Under the pieces are notes generated by a model. The model did no database searches, was not told where the DNA came from, and worked only from the letters and a program-made list of their open reading frames with translations. From Luzula sylvatica (Eukaryota; Streptophyta; Magnoliopsida; Poales; Juncaceae), in NCBI GenBank assembly GCA_946800325.1, contig CAMPEJ010000002.1, positions 248,001 through 312,000 on the forward strand: 64,000 nucleotides of DNA. Direction: 5' to 3'. The position numbers were made by a program, and so were the translations under genes. Each line of letters begins with the position of its first letter. Position 1 is the stretch's first letter. Shown here in pieces: positions 21,877 through 35,600 of this stretch.

Positions 21877-24800
21877 GTGTTTGTAAATTTTGGTAAAATG
21901 TTATGTGGTAAAAGATACGATTCAAATGATCTCAAAATACGTTATTTGAACTCCCCAAAGCATAAACAGATTGTTTTGAATCGAAAAACAAACTTTCTGT
22001 TTGTAAATTTGGGTGAAATGTTATGTGGTAAAAGATACGATTCAAATGATCTCAAAATACGTTATTTGAACTCCCCAAAGTATAAGAAAATTGTTTTGAA
22101 TCGAAAAACAAACTTTCTTAGTATTTGTAAATTTTGGTAAAATGTTATGTGGTAAAATATACGATTCAAATGATCTCAAAATACGTTTTGAACTCCCCAA
22201 AGCATAAACAGATTGTTTTGAATCGAAAAACAAACTTTCTTAGTGTTTGTAAATTTTGGTGAAATGTTATGTGGTGAAAGATACGATTCAAATGATCTCA
22301 AAATACGTTATTTGAACTCCCGAAAGCATAAACAGATTGTTTTAAATCGAAAAACAAACTTTCTTAGTGTTTGTAAATTTTGGTGAAATGTTATGTAGTA
22401 AAGGATACGATTCGAATGATCTCAAAATACGTTATTTGAACTCCCCAAAGCATAAACAGATTGTTTTGAATCGAAAAACAAACTGTCTTAGTGTTTGTAA
22501 ATTTTGGTGAAATGTTATCTGGAAAAAGATACGATTCAAATGATCTCAAAATACGTTATTTGAACTCCCCAAAGCATAAACAAATTGTTTTGAATCGAAA
22601 AACAAACTTTCTTAGTGTTTGTAAATTGTGGTGAAATGTTATGTGGTAAAAGATACGATTCAAATGATCTCAAAATACGTTATTTGAACTCCCCAAAGCA
22701 TAAACAAATTGTTTTGAATCGAAAAACAAACTTTCTTAGTGTTTGTAAATTTTGGTGAAATGTTATGTGGTAAAAGATACGATTCAAATGATCTCAAAAT
22801 ACGTTATTTGAACTCCCCAAAGCATAAACAGATTGTTTTGAATCGAAAAACAAACTTTCGTAGTGTTTGTAAATTTTGGTGAAATGTTATGTGGTACAAG
22901 ATACGATTCAAATGATCTCAAAATACGTTATTTGAACTCCCCAAAGCATAGACAAATTGTTTTGAAACGAAAAACAATCTTTCTTTGTGTTTGTAAATTT
23001 TGGTAAAATGTTATGTGGTAAAAGATACGATTCAAATGATCTCAAAATACGTTATTTGAACTCCCCAAAGCATAAACAGATTGTTTTGAATCGAAAAACA
23101 AACTTTCTTAGTGTTTGTAAATTTTGGTGAAATGTTATGTGGTAAAAGATACGATTCAAATGATCTCAAAATATGATTCAAATGATTCAAATGATATCAA
23201 AATACGATTCAAATGATTCAAATGATCCCAAAGCATAAACAGATTGTTTTGAATTGAAAAACAAACTTTCTTAGTGTTTGTAAATTTTGGTGAAATGTTA
23301 TGTAGTAAAAGATACGATTCAAATGATCTCAAAATACGTTATTTGAACTCCCCAAAGCATAAACAGATTGTTTTGAATCGAAAAACAAACTTTCTTAGTG
23401 TTTGTAAATTTTGGTGAAATGTTATGTAGTAAAAGATACGATTCCAATGATCTCAAAATACGTTATTTGAACTCCCCAAAGCATAAACAGATTGTTTTGA
23501 ATCGAAAAACAAACTTTCTTAGTGTTTGCAAATTTTGGTGAAATGCTATGTGGTAAAAGATACGGTTCGAATTATCTAAAAATATGTTATTTGAACTCCC
23601 CAAAGCATAAACAAATTGTTTTGAATCGAAAAACAAAACTTTCTTAGTGTTTGTAAATTTTGGTGAAATGTTATGTAGCAAAAGATACGATTCAAATGAT
23701 CTCAAAATAAGTTATTTGAACTCCCCAAAGCATAAACAGATTGTTTTGAATCGAAAATCAAACTTTCTCAGTGTTTGTAAATTTTGGTGAAATGTTATGT
23801 GGTAAAAGATACAAATCAAATGATCTCAAAATACGTTATTTGAACTCCCCAAAGCATAAACAGATTGTTTTGAATTGAAAAACAGACTTTCTTAGTGTTT
23901 GTAAATTTTGGTGAAATGTTATGTAGTAAAAGATACGATTCGAATGATCTCAAAATAAGTTATTTGAACTCCCCAAAGCATAAACAGATTGTTTTGAATC
24001 GAAAAACAAACTGTCTTAGTGTTTGTAAATTTTGGTGAAATGTTATCTGGAAAAAGATACGATTCAAATGATCTCAAAATACGTTATTTGAACTCCCCAA
24101 AGCATAAACAAATTGTTTTGAATCGAAAAACAAAATTTCTTAGTGTTTGTAAATTTCGGTGAAATGTTATGTGGTAAAAGATACGATTCGAATGATCTAA
24201 AAATACGTTATTTGAACTCCCCAAAGCATAAACAGATTGTTTTGAATAGAAAGACAAACTTTCTTAGTGTTTGTAAATTTTGGTGAAATGTTATGTGGTA
24301 AAAGATACGATTCCAATGATCTCAAAATACGTTATTTGAAATCCCCAAAGCATAAACAGATTGTTTTGAATCGAAAAACAAACTTTCTTAGTGTTTGTAA
24401 ATTTTGGTGAAATGTTATGTGGTAAAAGATACGATTCTAATGATCTCAAAATACGTTATTTGAACTCCCCAAAGCATAAACAAATTGTTTTGAATCGAAA
24501 AACAAACTTTCTTAGTGTTTGTAAATTTTGGTAAAATGTTATGTGGTAAAATATACGATTCAAATGATCTCAAAATACGTTATTTGAACTCCCCAAAGCA
24601 TAAACAGATTGTTTTGAATCGAAAAATAAACTTTCTTAGTGTTGGTAAATTTTGGTGAAATGTTATGTGGTAAAAGATACGATTCAAATGATCTCAAAAT
24701 ACGTTATTTGAACTCCCCAAAGCATAAACAGATTGTTTTGAATCGAAAAACAAACTTTCTTAGTGTTTGTAAATTTTGGTGAAATGTTATGTGTTAAAAG

Positions 24801-26438
24801 ATACGATTCAAATGATCTCAAAATACGTTATTTGAACTCCCCAAAGCATAAACAGATTGTTTTGAATCGAAAAACAAAATTTCTTAGTGTTTGTAAATTT
24901 CGGTGAAATGTTATGTGGTAAAAGATACGATTCGAATGATCTAAAAATATGTTATTTGAACTCCCCAAAGCATAAACAAATTGTTTTGAATCGAAAAACT
25001 AACTTTCTTAGTGTTTGTAAATTTTGGTGAAATGTTATGTAGTAAAAGATACGATTCAAATGATCTCAAAATACGTTATTTGAACTCCCGAAAGCATAAA
25101 CAGATTGTTTTGAATCGAAAATCAAACTTTCTTAGTGGTTGTAAATTTTGGTGAAATGTTATGTGGTAAAAGATACGATTCAAATGATCTCAAAATACGT
25201 TATTTGAACTCCCCAAAGCATAAACAGATTGTTTTGAATCGAAAAACAAACTTTCTTAGTGTTTGTAAATTTTGGGTGAAATGTTATGTGGTAAAAGATA
25301 CGATTCAAATGATCTCAAAATACGTTATTTGAACTCCCCAAAGCATAAACAAATTGTTTTGAATCGAAAAACAAACTTTCTTAGTGTTTGTAAATTTTTG
25401 TAAAATGTTATGTGGTAAAAGATACGATTCAAATGATCTCAAAATACGTTATTTGAACTCCCCAAAGCATAAACATATTGTTTTGAATCGAAAAACAAAC
25501 TTTCTTAGTGTTTGTAAATTTTGGTGAAATGTTATGTAGTAAAAGATACGATTCAAATGATCTCAAAATACGTTATTTGAACTCCCCAAAGCAATTGTTT
25601 TGAATCGAAAAACAAACTTTCTTAGTGTTTGTAAATTTTGGTAAAATGTTATGTGGTAAAAGATACGATTCAAATGATCTCAAAATACGTTAACAAACTT
25701 TCTGTTTGTAAATTTGGGTGAAATGTTATGTGGTAAAAGATACGATTCAAATGATCTCAAAATACGTTATTTGAACTCCCCAAAGTATAAACAAATTGTT
25801 TTGAATCGAAAAACAAACTTTCTTAGTGTTTGTAAATTTTGGTAAAATGTTATGTGGTAAAATATACGATTCAAATGATCTCAAAATACGTTATTTGAAC
25901 TCCCCAAAGCATAAACAGATTGTTTTGGATCGAAAAACAAATTTTCTTAGTGTTTGTAAATTTTGGTGAAATGTTATGTGGTAAAAGATACGATTCAAAT
26001 GATCTCAAAATACGTTATTTGAACTCCCCAAAGCATAAACAGATTGTTTTGAATCGAAAAACAAACTTTCTTAGTGTTTGTAAATTTTGGTGAAATGTTA
26101 TGTGGTAAAAGATACGATTCAAATAAACTCAAAATACGTTATTTGAACTCCCCAAAGCATAAACAAATTGTTTTGAATCGAAAAACAAACTTTCTTAGTG
26201 TTTGTAAATTTTGGAAAAATGTTATGTGGTAAAAGATACGATTCAAATGATCTCAAAATACGTTATTTGAACTCCCCAAAGCATAAACAGATTGTTTTGA
26301 ATCGAAAAACAAACTTTCTTAGTGTTTGTAAATTTTGGTGAAATGTTATGTAGTAAAAGATATGATTCAAATGATCTCAAAATACGTTATTTGAACTCCC
26401 CAAAGCAATTGTTTTGAATCGAAAAACAAACTTTCTTA
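21877..26438 (+). repeat. Higher-order repeat unit, 4562 bp
   Basis: Collinear with the preceding unit but shorter. It lacks the second 1612-bp copy and part of the segment between the GTTAAC monomer and the following landmark. The 163-bp monomer keeps its 1271-bp distance from the start. It carries GATATCAAAATACG within that monomer and TTCTTTGTG near 22983, not shared with other units. Confidence 0.8.
23148..23310 (+). repeat. 163-bp composite monomer, copy 2
   Basis: Same GATTCAAAT expansion as at 16285 and the same GAATTG change downstream, but with a private GATATC in place of GATCTC. This supports a close relationship with copy 1. Confidence 0.85.
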
Positions 26439-29400
26439 GTGTTTGTAAATTTTGGTAAAATGTTATGTGGTAAAAGATACGATTCAAATGATCTCAAAAT
26501 ACGTTATTTGAACTCCCCAAAGCATAAACAGATTGTTTTGAATCGAAAAACAAACTTTCTGTTTGTAAATTTGGGTGAAATGTTATGTGGTAAAAGATAC
26601 GATTCAAATGATCTCAAAATACGTTATTTGAACTCCCCAAAGTATAAACAAATTGTTTTCAATCGAAAAACAAACTTTCTTAGTGTTTGTAAATTTTGGT
26701 AAAATGTTATGTGGTAAAATATACGATTCAAATGATCTCAAAATACGTTTTGAACTCCCCAAAGCATAAACAGATTGTTTTGAATCGAAAAACAAACTTT
26801 CTTAGTGTTTGTAAATTTTGGTGAAATGTTATGTGGTAAAAGATACGATTCAAATGATCTCAAAATACGTTATTTGAACTCCCGAAAGCATAAACAGATT
26901 GTTTTAAATCGAAAAACAAACTTTCTTAGTGTTTGTAAATTTTGGTGAAATGTTATGTAATAAAGGATACGATTCGAATGATCTCAAAATACGTTATTTG
27001 AACTCCCCAAAGCATAAACAGATTGTTTTGAATCGAAAAACAAACTGTCTTAGTGTTTGTAAATTTTGGTGAAATGTTATCTGGAAAAAGATACGATTCA
27101 AATGATCTCAAAATACGTTATTTGAACTCCCCAAAGCATAAACAAATTGTTTTGAATCGAAAAACAAACTTTCTTAGTGTTTGTAAATTGTGGTGAAATG
27201 TTATGTGGTAAAAGATACGATTCAAATGATCTCAAAATACGTTATTTGAACTCCCCAAAGCATAAACAAATTGTTTTGAATCGAAAAACAAACTTTCTTA
27301 GTGTTTGTAAATTTTGGTGAAATGTTATGTGGTAAAAGATACGATTCAAATGATCTCAAAATACGTTATTTGAACTCCCCAAAGCATAAACAGATTGTTT
27401 TGAATCGAAAAACAAACTTTCGTAGTGTTTGTAAATTTTGGTGAAATGTTATGTGGTACAAGATACGATTCAAATGATCTCAAAATACGTTATTTGAACT
27501 CCCCAAAGCATAGACAAATTGTTTTGAATCGAAAAACAATCTTTCTTAGTATTTGTAAATTTTGGTAAAATGTTATGTGGTAAAAGATACGATTCAAATG
27601 ATCTCAAAATACGTTATTTGAACTCCCCAAAGCATAAACAGATTGTTTTGAATCGAAAAACAAACTTTCTTAGTGTTTGTAAATTTTGGTGAAATGTTAT
27701 GTGGTAAAAGATACGATTCAAATAAATTCAAAATACGTTATTTGAACTCCCCAAAGCATAAACAAATTGTTTTGAATCGAAAAACAAACTTTCTTAGTGT
27801 TTGTAAATTTTGGAAAAATGTTATGTGGTAAAAGATACGATTCAAATGATCTCAAAATACGTTATTTGAACTCCCCAAAGCATAAACAGATTGTTTTGAA
27901 TCGAAAAACAAACTTTCTTAGTGTTTGTAAATTTTGGTGAAATGTTATGTAGTAAAAGATATGATTCAAATGATCTCAAAATACGTTATTTGAACTCCCC
28001 AAAGCAATTGTTTTGAATCGAAAAACAAACTTTCTTAGTGTTTGTAAATTTTGGTAAAATGTTATGTGGTAAAAGATACGATTCAAATGATCTCAAAATA
28101 CGTTATTTGAACTCCCCAAAGCATAAACAGATTGTTTTGAATCGAAAAACAAACTTTCTGTTTGTAAATTTGGGTGAAATATTATGTGGTAAAAGATACG
28201 ATTCAAATGATCTCAAAATACGTTATTTGAACTCCCCAAAGTATAAACAAATTGTTTTCAATCGAAAAACAAACTTTCTTAGTGTTTGTAAATTTTGGTA
28301 AAATGTTATGTGGTAAAATATACGATTCAAATGATCTCAAAATACGTTTTGAACTCCCCAAAGCATAAACAGATTGTTTTGAATCGAAAAACAAACTTTC
28401 TTAGTGTTTGTAAATTTTGGTGAAATGTTATGTGGTAAAAGATACGATTCAAATGATCTCAAAATACGTTATTTGAACTCCCGAAAGCATAAACAGATTG
28501 TTTTAAATCGAAAAACAAACTTTCTTAGTGTTTGTAAATTTTGGTGAAATGTTATGTAGTAAAGGATACGATTCGAATGATCTCAAAATACGTTATTTGA
28601 ACTCCCCAAAGCATAAACAGATTGTTTTGAATCGAAAAACAAACTGTCTTAGTGTTTGTAAATTTTGGTGAAATGTTATCTGGAAAAAGATACGATTCAA
28701 ATGATCTCAAAATACGTTATTTGAACTCCCCAAAGCATAAACAAATTGTTTTGAATCGAAAAACAAACTTTCTTAGTGTTTGTAAATTGTGGTGAAATGT
28801 TATGTGGTAAAAGATACGATTCAAATGATCTCAAAATACGCTATTTGAACTCCCCAAAGCATAAACAAATTGTTTTGAATCGAAAAACAAACTTTCTTAG
28901 TGTTTGTAAATTTTGGTGAAATGTTATGTGGTAAAAGATACGATTCAAATGATCTCAAAATACGTTATTTGAACTCCCCAAAGCATAAACAGATTGTTTT
29001 GAATCGAAAAACAAACTTTCGTAGTGTTTGTAAATTTTGGTGAAATGTTATGTGGTACAAGATACGATTCAAATGATCTCAAAATACGTTATTTGAACTC
29101 CCCAAAGCATAGACAAATTGTTTTGAATCGAAAAACAATCTTTCTTAGTATTTGTAAATTTTGGTAAAATGTTATGTGGTAAAAGATACGATTCAAATGA
29201 TCTCAAAATACGTTATTTGAACTCCCCAAAGCATAAACAGATTGTTTTGAATCGAAAAACAAACTTTCTTAGTGTTTGTAAATTTTGGTGAAATGTTATG
29301 TGGTAAAAGATACGATTCAAATAAACTCAAAATACGTTATTTGAACTCCCCAAAGCATAAACAAATTGTTTTGAATCGAAAAACAAACTTTCTTAGTGTT

Positions 29401-30917
29401 TGTAAATTTTGGAAAAATGTTATGTGGTAAAAGATACGATTCAAATGATCTCAAAATACGTTATTTGAACTCCCCAAAGCATAAACAGATTGTTTTGAAT
29501 CGAAAAACAAACTTTCTTAGTGTTTGTAAATTTTGGTGAAATGTTATGTAGTAAAAGATATGATTCAAATGATCTCAAAATACGTTATTTGAACTCCCCA
29601 AAGCAATTGTTTTGAATCGAAAAACAAACTTTCTTATTGTTTGTAAATTTTGGTAAAATGTTATGTGGTAAAAGATACGATTCAAATGATCTCAAAATAC
29701 GTTATTTGAACTCCCCAAAGCATAAACAGATTGTTTTGAATCGAAAAACAAACTTTCTGTTTGTAAATTTGGGTGAAATATTATGTGGTAAAAGATACGA
29801 TTCAAATGATCTCAAAATACGTTATTTGAACTCCCCAAAGTATAAACAAATTGTTTTCAATCGAAAAACAAACTTTCTTAGTGTTTGTAAATTTTGGTAA
29901 AATGTTATGTGGTAAAATATACGATTCAAATGATCTCAAAATACGTTTTGAACTCCCCAAAGCATAAACAGATTGTTTTGAATCGAAAAACAAACTTTCT
30001 TAGTGTTTGTAAATTTTGGTGAAATGTTATGTGGTAAAAGATACGATTCAAATGATCTCAAAATACGTTATTTGAACTCCCGAAAGCATAAACAGATTGT
30101 TTTAAATCGAAAAACAAACTTTCTTAGTGTTTGTAAATTTTGGTGAAATGTTATGTAGTAAAGGATACGATTCGAATGATCTCAAAATACGTTATTTGAA
30201 CTCCCCAAAGCATAAACAGATTGTTTTGAATCGAAAAACAAACTGTCTTAGTGTTTGTAAATTTTGGTGAAATGTTATCTGGAAAAAGATACGATTCAAA
30301 TGATCTCAAAATACGTTATTTGAACTCCCCAAAGCATAAACAAATTGTTTTGAATCGAAAAACAAACTTTCTTAGTGTTTGTAAATTGTGGTGAAATGTT
30401 ATGTGGTAAAAGATACGATTCAAATGATCTCAAAATACGTTATTTGAACTCCCCAAAGCATAAACAAATTGTTTTGAATCGAAAAACAAACTTTCTTAGT
30501 GTTTGTAAATTTTGGTGAAATGTTATGTGGTAAAAGATACGATTCAAATGATCTCAAAATACGTTATTTGAACTCCCCAAAGCATAAACAGATTGTTTTG
30601 AATCGAAAAACAAACTTTCGTAGTGTTTGTAAATTTTGGTGAAATGTTATGTGGTACAAGATACGATTCAAATGATCTCAAAATACGTTATTTGAACTCC
30701 CCAAAGCATAGACAAATTGTTTTGAATCGAAAAACAATCTTTCTTAGTATTTGTAAATTTTGGTAAAATGTTATGTGGTAAAAGATACGATTCAAATGAT
30801 CTCAAAATACGTTATTTGAACTCCCCAAAGCATAAACAGATTGTTTTGAATCGAAAAACAAACTTTCTTAGTGTTTGTAAATTTTGGTGAAATGTTATGT
30901 GGTAAAAGATACGATTC
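26121..30917 (+). repeat. Three tandem 1599-bp sub-repeats
   Basis: The rare AAATAAACTC/AAATAAATTC variant occurs at 26121, 27720 and 29319, and the two-monomer landmark at 26439, 28038 and 29637: exact 1599-bp spacing. The length equals 13 monomers (1612) minus the 7-, 4- and 2-bp deletions carried by the landmark monomers. Each unit fuses the region just before the 163-bp monomer to the region just before the landmark, so the 163-bp monomer is present only after the third copy. Confidence 0.88.
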
Positions 30918-31070
30918 AAATGATCTCAAAATATGATTCAAATGATTCAAATGATCTCAAAATACGATTCAAATGATTCAAATGATCCCAAAGCATAAAC
31001 AGATTGTTTTGAATCGAAAAACAAACTTTCTTAGTGTTTGTAAATTTTGGTGAAATGTTATGTAGTAAAA
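30908..31070 (+). repeat. 163-bp composite monomer, copy 3
   Basis: Same 39-bp GATTCAAAT expansion. Here the downstream sequence keeps GAATCG, unlike copies 1 and 2, so it represents a different sub-lineage or a gene-converted flank. Confidence 0.85.
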
Positions 31071-32670
31071 GATACGATTCAAATGATCTCAAAATACGTT
31101 ATTTGAACTCCCCAAAGCATAAACAGATTGTTTTGAATCGAAAAACAAACTTTCTTAGTGTTTGTAAATTTTGGTGAAATGTTATGTAGTAAAAGATACG
31201 ATTCCAATGATCTCAAAATACGTTATTTGAACTCCCCAAAGCATAAACAGATTGTTTTGAATCGAAAAACAAACTTTCTTAGTGTTTGCAAATTTTGGTG
31301 AAATGCTATGTGGTAAAAGATACGGTTCGAATTATCTAAAAATATGTTATTTGAACTCCCCAAAGCATAAACAAATTGTTTTGAATCGAAAAACAAACTT
31401 TCTTAGTGTTTGTAAATTTTGGTGAAATGTTATGTAGCAAAAGATACGATTCAAATGATCTCAAAATAAGTTATTTGAACTCCCCAAAGCATAAACAGAT
31501 TGTTTTGAATCGAAAATCAAACTTTCTCAGTGTTTGTAAATTTTGGTGAAATGTTATGTGGTAAAAGATACAAATCAAATGATCTCAAAATACGTTATTT
31601 GAACTCCCCAAAGCATAAACAGATTGTTTTGAATTGAAAAACAGACTTTCTTAGTGTTTGTAAATTTTGGTGAAATGTTATGTAGTAAAAGATACGATTC
31701 GAATGATCTCAAAATACGTTATTTGAACTCGCCAAAGCATAAACAGATTGTTTTGAATCGAAAAACAAACTGTCTTAGTGTTTGTAAATTTTGGTGAAAT
31801 GTTATCTGGAAAAAGATACGATTCAAATGATCTCACAATACGTTATTTGAACTCCCCAAAGCATAAACAAATTGTTTTGAATCGAAAAACAAAATTTCTT
31901 AGTGTTTGTAAATTTCGGTGAAATGTTATGTGGTAAAAGATACGATTCGAATGATCTCAAAATACGTTATTTGAACTCCCCAAAGCATAAACAGATTGTT
32001 TTGAATAGAAAGACAAACTTTCTTAGTGTTTGTAAATTTTGGTGAAATGTTATGTGGTAAAAGATACGATTCCAATGATCTCAAAATACGTTATTTGAAC
32101 TCCCCAAAGCATAAACAGATTGTTTTGAATCGAAAAACAAACTTTCTTAGTGTTTGTAAATTTTGGTGAAATGTTATGTGGTAAAAGATACGATTCTAAT
32201 GATCTCAAAATACGTTATTTGAACTCCCCAAAGCATAAACAAATTGTTTTGAATCGAAAAACAAACTTTCTTAGTGTTTGTAAATTTTGGTAAAATGTTA
32301 TGTGGTAAAATATACGATTCAAATGATCTCAAAATACGTTATTTGAACTCCCCAAAGCATAAACAGATTGTTTTGAATCGAAAAATAAACTTTCTTAGTG
32401 TTGGTAAATTTTGGTGAAATGTTATGTGGTAAAAGATACGATTCAAATGATCTCAAAATACGTTATTTGAACTCCCCAAAGCATAAACAAATTGTTTTGA
32501 ATCGAAAAACAAACTTTCTTAGTGTTTGTAAATTTTGGTGAAATGTTATGTGGTAAAAGATACGATTCAAATGATCTCAAAATACGTTATTTGAACTCCC
32601 CAAAGCATAAACAGATTGTTTTGAATCGAAAAACAAACTTTCTTAGTGTTTGTAAATTTTGGTGAAATGT

Positions 32671-35600
32671 TATGTGTTAAAAGATACGATTCAAATGATC
32701 TCAAAATACGTTATTTGAACTCCCCAAAGCATAAACAGATTGTTTTGAATCGAAAAACAAAATTTCTTAGTGTTTGTAAATTTCGGTGAAATGTTATGTG
32801 GTAAAAGATACGATTCGAATGATCTAAAAATATGTTATTTGAACTCCCCAAAGCATAAACAGATTGTTTTGAATCGAAAAACAAACTTTCTTAGTGTTTG
32901 TAAATTTTGGTGAAATGTTATGTAGTAAAAGATACGATTCAAATGATCTCAAAATACGTTATTTGAACTCCCCAAAGCATAAACAGATTGTTTTGAATCG
33001 AAAATCAAACTTTCTTAGTGGTTGTAAATTTTGGTGAAATGTTATGTGGTAAAAGATACGATTCAAATGATCTCAAAATACGTTATTTGAACTCCCCAAA
33101 GCATAAACAGATTGTTTTGAATCGAAAAACAAACTTTCTTAGTGTTTGTAAATTTTGGGTGAAATGTTATGTGGTAAAAGATACGATTCAAATGATCTCA
33201 AAATACGTTATTTGAACTCCCCAAAGCATAAACAAATTGTTTTGAATCGAAAAACAAACTTTCTTAGTGTTTGTAAATTTTGGTAAAATGTTATGTGGTA
33301 AAAGATACGATTCAAATGATCTCAAAATACGTTATTTGAACTCCCCAAAGCATAAACATATTGTTTTGAATCGAAAAACAAACTTTCTTAGTGTTTGTAA
33401 ATTTTGGTGAAATGTTATGTAGTAAAAGATACGATTCAAATGATCTCAAAATACGTTATTTGAACTCCCCAAAGCAATTGTTTTGAATCGAAAAACAAAC
33501 TTTCTTAGTGTTTGTAAATTTTGGTAAAATGTTATGTGGTAAAAGATACGATTCAAATGATCTCAAAATACGTTAACAAACTTTCTGTTTGTAAATTTGG
33601 GTGAAATGTTATGTGGTAAAAGATACGATTCAAATGATCTCAAAATACGTTATTTGAACTCCCCAAAGTATAAACAAATTGTTTTGAATCGAATAACAAA
33701 CTTTCTTAGTGTTTGTAAATTTTGGTAAAATGTTATGTGGTAAAATATACGATTCAAATGATCTCAAAATACGTTATTTGAACTCCCCAAAGCATAAACA
33801 GATTGTTTTGGATCGAAAAACAAATTTTCTTAGTGTTTGTAAATTTTGGTGAAATGTTATGTGGTAAAAGATACGATTCAAATGATCTCAAAATACGTTA
33901 TTTGAACTCCCCAAAGCATAAACAGATTGTTTTGAATCGAAAAACAAACTTTCTTAGTGTTTGTAAATTTTGGTGAAATGTTATGTGGTAAAAGATACGA
34001 TTCAAATAAACTCAAAATACGTTATTTGAACTCCCCAAAGCATAAACAAATTGTTTTGAATCGAAAAACAAACTTTCTTCGTGTTTGTAAATTTTGGAAA
34101 AATGTTATGTGGTAAAAGATACGATTCAAATGATCTCAAAATACGTTATTTGAACTCCCCAAAGCATAAACAGATTGTTTTGAATCGAAAAACAAACTTT
34201 CTTAGTGTTTGTAAATTTTGGTGAAATGTTATGTGTTAAAAGATACGATTCAAATGATCTCAAAATACGTTATTTGAACTCCCCAAAGCATAAACAGATT
34301 GTTTTGAATCGAAAAACAAAATTTCTTAGTGTTTGTAAATTTCGGTGAAATGTTATGTGGTAAAAGATACGATTCGAATGATCTAAAAATATGTTATTTG
34401 AACTCCCCAAAGCATAAACAGATTGTTTTGAATCGAAAAACAAACTTTCTTAGTGTTTGTAAATTTTGGTGAAATGTTATGTAGTAAAAGATACGATTCA
34501 AATGATCTCAAAATACGTTATTTGAACTCCCCAAAGCATAAACAGATTGTTTTGAATCGAAAATCAAACTTTCTTAGTGGTTGTAAATTTTGGTGAAATG
34601 TTATGTGGTAAAAGATACGATTCAAATGATCTCAAAATACGTTATTTGAACTCCCCAAAGCATAAACAGATTGTTTTGAATCGAAAAACAAACTTTCTTA
34701 GTGTTTGTAAATTTTGGGTGAAATGTTATGTGGTAAAAGATACGATTCAAATGATCTCAAAATACGTTATTTGAACTCCCCAAAGCATAAACAAATTGTT
34801 TTGAATCGAAAAACAAACTTTCTTAGTGTTTGTAAATTTTGGGTGAAATGTTATGTGGTAAAAGATACGATTCAAATGATCTCAAAATACGTTATTTGAA
34901 CTCCCCAAAGCATAAACAGATTGTTTTGAATCGAAAAACAAACTTTCTTAGTGTTTGTAAATTTTGGGTGAAATGTTATGTGGTAAAAGATACGATTCAA
35001 ATGATCTCAAAATACGTTATTTGAACTCCCCAAAGCATAAACAAATTGTTTTGAATCGAAAAACAAACTTTCTTAGTGTTTGTAAATTTTGGTAAAATGT
35101 TATGTGGTAAAAGATACGATTCAAATGATCTCAAAATACGTTATTTGAACTCCCCAAAGCATAAACATATTGTTTTGAATCGAAAAACAAACTTTCTTAG
35201 TGTTTGTAAATTTTGGTGAAATGTTATGTAGTAAAAGATACGATTCAAATGATCTCAAAATACGTTATTTGAACTCCCCAAAGCAATTGTTTTGAATCGA
35301 AAAACAAACTTTCTTAGTGTTTGTAAATTTTGGTAAAATGTTATGTGGTAAAAGATACGATTCAAATGATCTCAAAATACGTTAACAAACTTTCTGTTTG
35401 TAAATTTGGGTGAAATGTTATGTGGTAAAAGATACGATTCAAATGATCTCAAAATACGTTATTTGAACTCCCCAAAGTATAAACAAATTGTTTTGAATCG
35501 AATAACAAACTTTCTTAGTGTTTGTAAATTTTGGTAAAATGTTATGTGGTAAAATATACGATTCAAATGATCTCAAAATACGTTATTTGAACTCCCCAAA

